From Meandrina meandrites (Eukaryota; Cnidaria; Anthozoa; Scleractinia; Meandrinidae), in contig OY855905.1 of assembly GCA_963693305.1 (NCBI GenBank), positions 23,642,437 to 23,706,436 on the forward strand: DNA of 64,000 nucleotides, read 5' to 3'. The translations under genes and the position numbers were made by a program. How positions within the stretch are numbered: the first letter of the stretch is position 1; every line of letters starts with the position of its first letter. Positions 47,701-59,649 of the stretch are shown here, piece by piece. The notes beneath the pieces are model-generated. The model was given only the letters and a program-made list of their open reading frames with translations, had not been told where the DNA came from and did no database searches.

Positions 47701-50700
47701 GGGAGGGAACGCGATGAATGGCGAGTATAACAAGGGGTTAGAGACGAGGAGGCGAAAGGGCGTTTCTTCGACTGAACCTCGTCCCAGTTTTCCACACGCC
47801 GTTTTTTGCACGGCTTCCTAACCAACTTGCGTTCCTGCAGTCTTTCAAAGTACGCAACTGATCGTTGCCTAATCGAAAGATTTTAAAAGTACAATCTAAC
47901 AACTTAAATGCAAAAGCGCCGCTAATCTTGTTATCATGTCAAAAGGCTTTGATCGTAAAGTAGTGTACCTGTAACGAACACTTCGTTTCATGTCTTTGGT
48001 AATACTAAAAGCGCTGTGTAATGGGTTGATCAAATCATCCAACATGTCAAAAGCCACTTGGAAGGTAGAATCACCGCTGATAAGATCCTGCCATTTTGGC
48101 GCCACTTTCTGGTCCATCCACTCATCTCTTCTCCTCCCAGCCTGGTCTCCAGCCTTTGTCGTAGGTGCAGTAGTGGTTTTTACATCGGGCGGACATTTCT
48201 CCAGGCGAACATCCGACAATGATACTGGACCCTAAAATAGAATTCAAATCACAAGAACTAAACCACAATGGCCTCTATAAAGGCATCTATATAGCAAAAA
48301 AGGACACAAAAAAGTCTATATAAGGAAGGGCTCATACCCTTTCAGCAAAGGCGGGAGGCCTAAATGGCCGAAAAGTTCTTCGATAAAGTCGGCTTAAAGT
48401 TTGTTTTTTTTTTTTACCAAGGGCCCCATCCTTTCTAATCCATCCCCCTCCTACCCCTCCCCTAACACTCCCTCCCTTTTATTTCTCCACTGGACTTTAT
48501 TTTGTATTCATGGCTGTTCAAGTTTGGAACTGTAACTAAACTTTCAGTAAAAAAAATAAGATTTGATCGTCAAAGTAAAGGCAAACGTAATTAATTGAAG
48601 GAGACAGGTAACAAGATTGTTTTACGCTACAACGAAAAGTTTGTTTATTAGAAATTCAGAATTATGCATAACAAAATGTTCACCAACTAAAATCGGAGCA
48701 CAAATTCCATCGTGTTTTGAATTCACGATTCCTTTCTAGCATACATAATAAATTACCTCAAACAAAGACCCATGAATGATAAAAGCACATTTTGCTCAGT
48801 TGAGTTTGCGAGGAAATATGGCGGCTGTGGATGATACACGCGTTGAAAAGCTGATAACCACAACAAGAAAGCAACACTGGTACTCATATATTAACGAATC
48901 AAAGACGCAAGAAGAAAGGACGACGATATCAAAGGTAGGCGGCTCTTGAAGTAAGCAAAGCAAACCTTGATTGTTATTCATTGAGTCGTCACCTAAAGTT
49001 GCAAACTTGGGAAACGAAATTAATAAGTCTTTCAAACTGGTGCCCGTTATTTATCTTTGAGGTAGATTTATTTCTTGATGCGTTCAGTCAGCTTTCATCT
49101 TTTCATCTTTCATTCAGTGGCTTACTCCAAACATCACAATTGTCAAATTTGCTTCTACCAGATTAACCATTGACGAAAACGTTGAAACGAAAGGAGACGC
49201 ATGATGACAACTTTCGTTTAGTCAATAGAAAATGGCTCTTGGTTAGATCGCAGTTACAAATGCAGTGTAAATTCACTCACGCGTTTTCTATCTTCTATAT
49301 ATTTGCTAAAGATTACACGCAGCATATACGTCGCTAGCCCGTCGCTCATGAATACTAAACATAAATGTTATATTATTTAACATTAGGCTGCAACACCAGC
49401 AAAACAAGTTACCTTTTTGTAAAAACGTTTTATACAACGCCAAAACATTAACATGCTAGGCTATAATTACCCTGGGTACCAGAGGGTTTGTTTGCTTTGT
49501 TTGTTTTCTGTTTGTTTGTTTGTTTGTTTGTTTGCTTCCGCTTTCTTTCTTTCTTTCTTCCTTCCTTTCTTTCCTTCTTTCTTTCTTTTAGCGAAGCCTA
49601 TATCAGTGAGCGGCAAAGGAAGCGGCTTCGCCACCTACTGATAATGGTTTCTCCGCAAAAAAAAAGAAAAACCCTCTGGTATGCAGAGAGGGCAATAACC
49701 AAATTGAATAAAATTTGTTGTCGATGGATTCTTGACATGACAACCGTGTCGCTCATAAGAGGCAACTTGTGGCAAGTATAACCGCACATTTACCTCCTCC
49801 ATGTAGATTTCGATTGCTCTTTTCAGGCTAGTCCTTTTCTCCATGATCGCTGTCTCTAAGCTTTGACGGCTGTCGTATTTGCAATAGATTTTCTTCTTTT
49901 TCCCTTTAACCGGATAAGCATAATAAAACTTGCGCCCATCCTTTTCCGTCTCCAGCTCTGCCGCTTTTCCCTCGCATCCCCAGGTTACCTGAGTTTAACA
50001 TAATTAAATCAAGTGTCTTGATTGCTTTTCAGGGAATTTCTAAAATTATATTGCCTTTGTTTGACTGCCATAGCGTTCCCAGTAAATTATTTTAGTTTGT
50101 TTTCGATGAATTGTAAGCAGGATCAACAACTATAAAGTTCTAATCAACAAGAAAATGGTGGCAATATCAATAAGTGATTCCCAGCTGTAATTTGGAGAAC
50201 AAGGCTGCACATGGTTGATGGAATAACCCATTGATTTATATATCTACATCACGATAAGTAAATACATGTTTAAAATTGCAAATTGCAAATAGCAAAGCAT
50301 ATCTAATGAAAAAAACATGTTACTCATTTAGAAATGTAGAACTATCGCGACCTCGTCCTCAAGGCCATCTCTAGACTTTGAACTGGCGTGCGGGCGCAGA
50401 GAAGTAGACCATAAGATAGCTGTTCAGCAGCGACGACCCGATTTGTGCATTTACGAGACAGGACGAGCGGGGGATCCCCGTATCAAAGTGACAGCGTGAT
50501 CATCTTAGCTTTCAAGGCTTATAATTCGCGGTTTGGTACTGTTGAGTGTGTTTAAAAGTGATTGGCCGCTGTTAGAGTTGTTCCGGTACCTTTTAGAGTA
50601 TTAAGCTCGAAAAGTAATACGACAGGAGTGACTTGTCGGAAAGAATGGGTACCCCCGGCTTGCGGTGAAAACTAATTCAAGCCGCGCCCACTAACGAGAA

Positions 50701-53700
50701 TTCGGGTACCTTTTAGGGCTCTCTCCTAAAATTCCGACGATCTTCCTCGTCGATTGAATATACAAACCACCCCTTCCAGCGCGCGCGCGCCCGGCAGGGT
50801 GACCTGTTTTGCAAGATCAAGGGTCACCCTACTATATGCGGTAATCGAACGACCAACAAATTCGAATTCAACAAAACTATGTGCCCTTCTAGAATAGTTC
50901 TCACTTCCTTCTCTGCAACGTGTTAATATCGAAGGGAGGAAATCGTTATTTTCACATTCTTGGGAATAAATGTATTTTAAAGTACGACATGGGCATACCT
51001 TGTCATCCGGGAACAAGTCATTTGCTCGAAAGTTTACCAGGTCGGAAATGGAGCTCATCTGAAATTTGAACGCCTTTGGATATTGAGGGATCGACTGCAG
51101 CCATTCTTTGAATTCTGTCTTGAATGTTGGTGCGTAAACATCAGACAGAATAGAAGCAATATCTTGACTTCCTCCTTTAGCTTCTACTGCCGTAGATGTT
51201 GTTTTGGTTTCCTGTTTCACCGACTCTCCTCCTTCCTTCTTGTATTTTGCTCCAACACTTGCGAAAAGGGTTTTATATTCAAATTCCATTTTCTCGGAAA
51301 ACTGTGTTTTTGATCCAGCTTGACTAGCATCCATCGTCTTTCGTATTTCCAATTCTCCACCAAACTTGGCAGATTTGATAAAGTGGGTTCCCCATCTCTG
51401 AATGAAATTTTCTGTTTTATAGCAGAACAACATATAGTTACCGTAAAATTCCGGTTATAAGCCCTCCCGCTTAAATACATCCGGTTGTAAGCCCCCCCCC
51501 CCCCCACTCCTCCCGGATATAAGCCCCTCTCTGCTGGATGACAGTACTGAACAGGGCTAAATGTTTTTTTATTATGACTTTTTAAATTAAAAACGCATTT
51601 CGATCAACACTGCCGTGGCCCGTTTCGAAACGGTTTTCTTATTCCGCTTATAAGCCCCGGATATCAGCCCTTCCGTTTGTAAGCCCACCCAAAGCCCCTT
51701 ACGAAGTTGTACAAAGCCCAGGGCTTATGACCGTAATTTTACGGTATAATTATATTAGCCACACGCGGTGATAAGAGTAAAGTAGCTGGGGTGTACAACT
51801 CATTTGCCGCATAAAAAATCTTATACGAGATATATTATCTCGCCATTTCCTTTTTAGAAATCTAGACTTTGAACTGTGTTTTAATTTTGTGTTTCGTGTG
51901 CTCAGGGGACAAATAACCTTTTTAATATTCTGGGATATTTTTACTCTTGCTACGCGTTGTACGATCTGTGTAGATTACGACAGAGTTATTATTCTAATAC
52001 CTGTTAAAACAAAACAAATACAATTAATTTTAATATAATATACTGTGCTTATTTTAATACTAACGGTATTTTAACGGAGCTCCTGAGTCAAAGTAGGAGT
52101 TTGGAAGGTTCATGAATTCTCGCAGAAACGCCAAACTCAGATCTTGGGGCTTCACTTCGTCCATAAAAACTTCATACCTATAGATTATCGAGAAAAAAAT
52201 CGGCTATTAATTATTGCCCCAACTTAATTTTCATTTGATATAGCAGTCGCTCCCTTGTATAGGGAACACTGACTTTTTGCTCAGTTTTCGCGATGTTCAC
52301 GAGGTCCGTACCTAATCATGTCGGCGTACATGGGCTGGACAAGTGCGAAGGGCAGGTGAGAAAAGGCGAGGGGTATGATTCCAGAGGGAGCGTCTCCAAA
52401 AGAAACTCTTGTTGTTGTTGTTGTTTCACTCGCTGCACTTTGCGCTTCTTCCCAGCCAACCGAACACCTTAACAAACTTATCATTTTTAAAACCTGTCAA
52501 CTGAACACGACCGGGTTGATTTATGTAAAAGAACAAAACACTTCGGTTATGGGGAGCACATGTTGGTTTCCAAATATGGTCATCGCCTTAGCATTACCTG
52601 TCCACATCAACATCCATTACAGACATGTACTGCTGCCTGGAACCCGACTCGGAGCTGCCCCAGGCCTTCTTGGCGCCAGCATAAAATCCAAAAACCGATC
52701 CAGATACACCAGCTTCTTGCTGTAAAAACTTCTGGAATTCTCCACGGCTCGCAAACGTGTGCATGGTGGCTGAAGTATCGTAAATTCCATGCACATTCAT
52801 GGTGTCTGGTACATCGTAATCGTCGTATCTAAAGTGGCAAAGTAATAATTAGTTTACCAACTTCTGGTATAAAAATGTGTGTAACGGGTGTTTTAAGGAC
52901 GAGATCCTTCCAGAAAGCGCCAAAACTATTTATTCTTTATCTTGTCTCCCGTATGCTACAATACACACGTAATGTCTGCCTTCGATCCTAGTGTCCCAGT
53001 TGTAAGTGAAAAATGTCTTGCTCAAAAACACAGCGCTCTAATCCCGGCCAGAGCTTGAACCTGCTGGACCGCTTAACTCCCCCCCAGCGCATTAACCACT
53101 AGGCCGGGCGCTGCCCACATGCTACAGTACTAGCTCTAACATTTTAAATTAATGTTGGACTCACGTTGCTTTGTTTTTGCAGTTCCTCTGTACAATGCTC
53201 ATCTTTCTTGATTCTGGACTGTACTCTCCGCGACCATCAAATCCGACGCCGAGAAAAGCGGCCCCATCAATCATATTCTAAAAGAAAAACGGTGAGTGGT
53301 AATATGCCAGTACGATTCAGTTTCTTCTTTTTAGTAAGCTTTGAAAGACTTAGATTTAAAAGAGGTCAGTCATTATTTCATATATTCAAAAGTCCATAAT
53401 AGACTCCTTATATGTGTCATTTGTCGTGGTTAACAGAAATGTAAATCAAATTCACCACCATAAACTCATCTCCTTCATCCCTTTCAGCGATGTGTACGTT
53501 TTAATAGAAACACGGGGAGAAGGAAAACTTAATCCCATTCCAAACATGTGTTCGCTTCTAATTGAACGAAACAAATGGACCCTGTCGGGAAGTCGCCAGA
53601 GATAAAACTTTGTCGAGTAGTAATGATACGACGCGCACCTTTATATTTGACAAGATTAATAACTGGAGCTCGTAGGAAGCGAAACCCCGTTATAACCTTG

Positions 53701-56700
53701 AAATTCAACAGAAACTGATAGACATAATTAAATTATTTTTAATAATTATTTTTTCATTTTTAATAATATTTTTAACATTACTTTTAAATTTTAAAAAATC
53801 TATATTGTATAAATACCATGAAAATATGCTCAATTGCTAATTGCAAAAAAAATTTAAGTAGAATAATAAAATTACTAAAATTACATGCTTAAAACCATAT
53901 TGGCTAAGAATGCTAAGAATAAGAATTAAGAAGAATGTTACATTGCACCAGTCATCATGTCAATATAGTGTCCTCTGGCAACATTACAGAGAAATGTTGA
54001 CAGAAAATGTGCAGTCTTTACAATGAATATATATAAGGATGAAAGGATTCCCATCTCTATTAATCATTTTCGTTATCAGTATTATCATTATCTGTTTTCG
54101 CTGTCTCAGTACTTATAGCCTGCGTCGCCACAGTCTAAACCGCCGTTATACAAGGATTTTGTGACATGTCTGGGTGCAACACAGGTTAAGTAGTTAGTGA
54201 GCTTTTAGAATATGTTCCTCTTAAAACAGGGATTTTGTTGCGCCATGGCTTCGTTATTTCGGGGTTCTAGGCTGGTTCTGTTTCATTCATTAACGTTACT
54301 CTAACTTATTGAACGGGCTGAAAAAACAACGATCTTAGCTTATACCAGGGACTTCGTTATAAAACATGATAAAAGGATGATTCCCTATATTGTCGTCCGT
54401 CAAAATCTTGCTTCTTTAAGAAACTTACTAAAAGAAGTTTGAGATCCTCTAGAGTTTAGATCCTTAATCAACTAATAGCGATGGACGACAATCCACAAGG
54501 TAGTATCATCACATCTCACCTGACATACACTCGAAGTCCATTTGGCGTTATAGCACGGATCACTTGCTGTGTAATTCTTTCCCCAGCAGCCATTCATCAT
54601 CACATATCCCAATCCACTTGACGGTGCATAGGTATACGGAACGTCCCCTTCCTCCTTTTCTGCCTTTGGCGTGCCCGAGATTGATGCCCCCATATGGTAC
54701 CCAGGAGGAACAAACATGTCTGGGGTGCTCCAGCCTTTATCAGGCATTATATCCAGTTTGATCTTGAAGTTTAAAAGAGAGAATTTGTATTTTAATTGTA
54801 GATTTCCTGGAAGGTCATTTAAACCTGTTTAAATTGACTTAGATCAAAAATTTTACATTACATCGCTGAGCCGAGCAATGGCTGTTTAACTAGCACAATT
54901 CGTATTACCATATTGCAAACCGTATGACCTTGGAGGATTCTTCTACGTCCTTTTAAGAAACATTTCACTGTATGTCGTTTGAACGCCAGAATGATTTTAT
55001 GAATAATTGTAATAACATAGAATGTACGTAAAACGTACTCCGCTCAGTCAGTTGCACCTCTGTTTCAATCTATGGAATACACTGTTTATTTTCGAAAAGC
55101 TAGCTCGTAGAGGTCCCTGTTATTTCCTACCTCTTTGGCTAAAAAGTTAGAAGCCTTCTCCTGAGCTTCGTCAATAATTCTAAGCTGCTTGTCCACCAGT
55201 TTGTTCATAACTTCCAATCCTTTGTCTACAACTGCTTCCTGTATTTTGGGATTCTTTAAAACTGTTGCTGCCAAAGCGGGAAGAGCTCTTTTTGGACCCG
55301 TAGCAGTTCCTACAAAAGAAAGAAATTATGTACAAGGCCATATTCATTTACAATCAGTCTCTGCTATTGAAAGGTCATGAAAGTACCTAATTATTAATAA
55401 TACTGCTTCCATAAATACTCGTTTTTGCTTGATGTTTAGTTGGTGGTATTTGTTGAGCCATACCTTCTTGTTTAGATCGTTGTGGTGCGCTTTTGTTTGG
55501 CGCATCTAGAACAGATCCCTCTGGTTCTTCCTCCATTGCTTGAAAGCCACCCGTTTCCTCGTCTTTCTCTTTCTTGTCTCCTTTATCCTCAAATGCGCCT
55601 GAGTTTAGCTTTTCATTTGTTCTCCCTCCGTTTTGCGATGCTTCACCGCCTTGAAAACACATACTCTGGCATTTGTAACGTTGATAAATGCAGTCTTTGT
55701 TCTAGTTATGGGGGAATTTCACTGCGTAGCATGAAGCGAATTGCTAGTCTCTGAATGCATGGAGTTCTAGTACATTCCAATCCAGAAAGTTTTCTCATTT
55801 CAGTTATATGACCCATATGAAGAATTGTAAGACCAGCAAGAATCTTCTCTATTTTTAACTGTAAAATATAGGTATTTAATACCATAGTCATAATTAGAGT
55901 TGTTTTCAAATGAGTGTCGTAAAACCAAAACCAAAGTGACATATCACTCTGGCCAATCACAAGGACGCATACAATCCATTGAACCAGTTAAAACTTGTAA
56001 TAAATACATGAAGCTGGCACAAAGCGCGGAAAAACGGGTGTGAACGAGCCATGACTGACTTTCGTTATACTTCAGTCTGATTGGATGAGAAAGTGGCGTG
56101 AGATTTTTTAGCCAATCACAAAGCTTAGTAATTCAAAACCAAAGCAAATGCGAATAACTTTTGAGACTCAAGTGAAAACTGCTCTATACAGTAGTGTCAT
56201 ACTTAGGTAGCGGAAATTTAAGAACGGTTTTTTTAAACGAGGTGTTGCTGGGTTTTATAAGGAATAGAAATAGAGCTGGCTTTGTACGTATAAAGTAGAA
56301 TCATGATCATTATTTCTCGAGCCTCCAAGAAGAAAGAAAAGTTGACTGAAGACAGAGACCCTCTGTTTAAAGGGGGCACCTAACTAAGAATGAAATAACC
56401 ATGACCACTGATGAAAATGAAAACTATAACAATATCTATTGACAGGATCCAAAAAGTTTTTAAAACTTCTGGTAGCACAAAGTCGGGGGTAAAAATTACC
56501 GCAGCGTTTGACTGCGGGAGGTTTGCAAAATCAAAGGTTTCAAGAAATCCGTAGTTCAGTTTTCTGGTGCTTGACTATTCGATGGAAACGCCTTCGAACC
56601 CAGGTTTCAGGAAATCTGTAGTTCAGTTTCTGGTGCTTGACTATTCGATGGAAACGCCTACGAACCCAATTACCTGTCGCTCCTCCCATTCATAGAAAAG

Positions 56701-56957
56701 AGCGCAAATTTCTCTTTATCAGCCGTCGGCTATCATTTCAATTATTATTTAACATAGGGACATCTTGAAACATTAGCTGAACTTAGCTTTATTTATCTTA
56801 TCAAAACTTCTTATCAATTTCAAGAAATCCGGATTCCCCTATATTGTTAGTTCATAAAAAAAATACTTTTTAAATACGGAGAGGTTAGATACTTACAGTG
56901 ATATTGAGCCACCATGAGAATTACAGCAATGAAAAGGATAAACTTGGGGGTTCCCAT
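41760..56957 (-). CDS. Gene B: intact secreted MACPF-pentraxin protein
   Basis: Fifteen exons, 5' to 3': 56957-56897, 55649-55404 (donor may be 55419), 55309-55131, 54762-54520, 53277-53165, 52828-52598, 52177-52065, 51411-50999, 49988-49794, 48231-47969, 47209-46723, 46348-45982, 45104-44979, 43776-43539, 42237-41760. All phases agree and the frame is open, about 1,250 aa. Order: signal peptide (MGTPKFILFIAVILMVAQ), Lys/Glu-rich linker, Pro-Lys-Arg, amphipathic helix, Cys domain (MNGCWG), MACPF core (R-W-G-T-H-F, then G-G), Thr-rich spacer and beta modules, six-Cys module, pentraxin-like domain (W-H-Q-V-C-I-L-W), Thr/Pro-rich stalk and a basic tail. Expected secreted pore former with a ligand-binding C-terminus. 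One beta module (YESYFVCI...) faintly recalls the FAMeT (PF12248) fold; not certain. Tandem paralogue of A, head-to-head with C. Confidence 0.88.
42648..43058. mobile_element. TIR element with GGCCCAGT ends
   Basis: Ends GGCCCAGTGCAGACGTCGTG / CACGACGTCTGAACTGGGCC, flanked by TGA on both sides. Several internal GGCACGACAG/GCACGGCAGA repeats in both orientations. It lies in gene B's last intron. Confidence 0.78.
44411..44486 (-). mobile_element. tRNA-like SINE head
   Basis: Reverse complement has GTGGCCTAGTGGTTAGGGC (A box) and GGGTTCAAATCC (B box), and a stem-loop with TGT at the anticodon position. The acceptor and T stems do not pair, so this is a tRNA-derived SINE, not a tRNA gene. Confidence 0.65.
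45372..45633 (-). mobile_element. Full-length tRNA-derived SINE
   Basis: Reverse complement starts GGAGGCGCGGTGGCCTAATG, has GGTTCGAGCCC as B box and a conserved body (CAAGATACTTTACTCTCATAG; TGGACGAGCATCCCATGC). Related copies are at 52975-53116 and 63853-64000. In a gene B intron. Confidence 0.82.
49496..49590. repeat. Compound (TTTG)n / (TTTC)n microsatellite
   Basis: About seven TTTG units followed by TTTC/TTCC units in the intron between gene B exons 9 and 10. Confidence 0.9.
51441..51744. mobile_element. TA-flanked MITE abutting the gene B MACPF exon
   Basis: Ends CCGTAAAATTCCGG / CCGTAATTTTACGG, with inner TTATAAGCCC / GGGCTTATGA, flanked by TA. Its edge is only 30 bases from the acceptor of exon 8 (51411), so the branch point must lie in the short remaining stretch or inside the element. 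Confidence 0.8.
52975..53116 (-). mobile_element. Degraded copy of the GGTGGCCTAATGG SINE
   Basis: Reverse complement keeps GGCCTAGTGGTTAATGCGCTGG and a worn B box (GTTCAAGCTCTGG), with an inserted C-run. Confidence 0.6.
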
Positions 56958-58158
56958 GACTGTCCTATACGCAACTTCCACCAGGACTGAATTACTGTTG
57001 GAGTAAACGACAACAATGTTTTGGTCATGAAATTTGTTACACTTCTTTAGTTAAGTGTCAGTTTCTGTCAGTGAACTTAGTTTTTTCTTCTGAAATATCA
57101 CAGTGTGTGTTAACAGGTGGAAATAGCTAAAGCTCACGGTGTTATGAAGTCTTCACACAAACACCGACAAAAAAAATTGTATCAGACGTTTACTCAAGTA
57201 TCTTATGATGTATGAAAAATGAGTTAACGGTAAATATTTACATGTTTACTTGGGGTACAGGTAAATATGTCACTATATCCTATAACGTTTTTCTTGATTA
57301 ATGATTACAAATAGTTTCTAGATCTTCCACAAACATAAACTGTACAACTGAAACATCGTTTACAAAACTGGTAAATTACTAACAAGTTATACTAGTTCGT
57401 TTACATACACTGAAAGTAGCAGTCGTAGAGCGCAACAGAAGTGGCCGCAAAACCAGCACCGAACTGCTTTCAAAATGCTTCTTCAAGATGCCGTCTTCAG
57501 TGCGTGGACTATCCCATTTAATTAATTACAATTGCTGTTCTCACTTCAGTGACAAATAATTCATAAAAGGGTTAACGAATTTTGTGCTCTGTTGAGCACG
57601 ACCTGAAAATCGTTGACCTTGAAGACATTGAAGACAGCTCATGCATTTTCTCATTTGTTGATCATTTAAGCAATAATGAACACGAATCAGTTTCTAGTTT
57701 CAATAGTTTGTCAATAGAGTGTTTTTTTTTTAGATGAGACTAGCATGGACGCACTGCTTTATTAAATTCAGCAGTTTTGATCGGAAGAATAAAGATGCGT
57801 CTCTATTTACGACAACTCTGAATTTGGGAGGAGGTTATATGTCCGCGCGCGTAAACACGCTTTTCTTAGCGAATATTCTAAAAATATATGTATGAATTGA
57901 GACAACTACGAACTTTTTTGTGTTATTAAGTGTCCGCTTCATTTCAAAAGGTAGCCTTGTTGTGGACTACAGTGTAGTTCAGTTTTCTGGTGCTTGACTA
58001 TCCGATAGAAACACCTACGAGCCCAATTACCTGTCGCTCCTCCTATTCATAGAAAAGATCGCAAATTTCTCTTTATCGGCCGTCGGCTATCATTTCAATT
58101 ATTATTTAACATAGGGACATCTTGAAAAATTAGCTGAACTTAGCTTTATTTATCTTAT
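56536..58158. repeat. Direct repeats upstream of and inside the start of gene B
   Basis: A 67-bp unit is tandemly repeated at 56536-56602 and 56603-56668. A segment of about 183 bp (GTAGTTCAGTTTCTGG...AGCTTTATTTATCTTA) occurs at 56618-56800 and again at 57974-58158. One copy is in intron 1 of gene B, the other in the B-C intergenic region. Confidence 0.8.
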
Positions 58159-59649
58159 TTATTTATTGTTGTTATCAGAAATATTATCATACTTAAATCT
58201 TCATTTTATTTTGATGCCATGTAAGCGCATTGAGGCTCTATATGCGCTCGAAAAACTTCAGCGAGGTAAAAGTCAGAAAATGAAATTAAGCGATGTAGGC
58301 TGCTGTTTGCGCTAATGCTTATCAATTCACTGAAATCACCACGAATTCACTCAACCTCGTGGATATTCGAAGAAATCACTGTTTTGTTTTTATAAAAGCC
58401 ACGCAGTTTTCCAAGAATTTTCTACAGGAATTGAACAGAGTTTTTAGCTCGTTGACACTTGCTGGGTTTTGAGTTTAGCCATCAGCTGCTTGACTGCATA
58501 TGTTGTGATGTGTGTAAACATTGTAATTGAGGTTTCAAAACCTCTGGCCTTTTCTCCCATGGCCACCCAAGTGAATATCATGATTGACATATTTTGGTGG
58601 TGAATAAAACATGATCATTCTAAAAGTGACACTGCAATGTCCATCACTTATATTTACTTTACTCAAGAAACGAACTGAGGTAAAGTTCTACATATTTTTT
58701 TTATAATTAACAAGTTATACTTATTTTTTGTTCTTCTTTAATTTGCTTTTGTCGATAGCGCCACAAATTCAGTTTTCTTCTATGGACATTTCTAGGGCTT
58801 GAGAGCGGAAACTTTCCTAACTCGCATGCCATGCCCATCTGTTATCCATTCTACCAATAGTCTACCAATAGGACATAATCTATAGACCGCGGTATTTATT
58901 GCTCTCAGTGTTGAGGCATTATTCAAGAAAGAAGCACTTCAGAATTCCTACAGCTTATTTTTGGCCACACATCATGTGCTTCTTTTAGGCGTCCTGTAGT
59001 TTACTTTGTAGTTTTCAACTCATTTATCAAATTGCGTCCAATGGAGAAGCGCGCGAGTGACGTCAAGACTCAGACAAACAAGCCGGAATAACGGAAGATT
59101 TGAAGCTTTCTTTACATTGATCGAAATGAGTCGGCTAAGGCACTTTGTTGAAACGAAATCTTCGTCTATATTCTCTCTATTTCTCTCAGAACAAGCCAAT
59201 GTTGTCTGAGTCTCGCGAGGGGTCCAAAAATGTGCGACCTATTTTTTTTTTAGACCTCGCGCGCTTCGCTGTTGCATTGAAATTATCATCCCATTGTGAA
59301 CGAAACAACACCGCAATAGGGAAAAGATGGCTGCAGAGCTACACCCCTTCTTTCATCTAATGGCTGTCTGACTGCATTTGTTGAAAAACTCTCCTCCCTT
59401 TTCAACCCTCTGCTTAACACTGTGTGTCGGCGATGTTATCAATGAACCGCCAATAGATGTGTTGTATTCAAAACAAAAACGATATCTTTGAAACGATATC
59501 TGGTACCAAACAAACGCGTGTTTCATTGCGAGCTCTTGAACGTGCCAGTGTGTGCTTTTCTTATATTTTTGGCAAGAAGTAAACTAATTATAACTCTCGT
59601 TTCATTTCTCAACAGATTTTTCTTGCTCAGTTCACTGATCAGAGGTCAA
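56958..59649. promoter_or_regulatory. Shared B/C upstream region (bidirectional)
   Basis: 2.7 kb between the divergent start codons of genes B (minus) and C (plus). It must contain both promoters, but no convincing TATA box was found on either side. TTTCATTTCTCAACAG at about 59601-59616 is a possible acceptor of a 5' untranslated exon of gene C. It contains one copy of the 183-bp direct repeat; frames within are short and unsupported. Confidence 0.5.
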
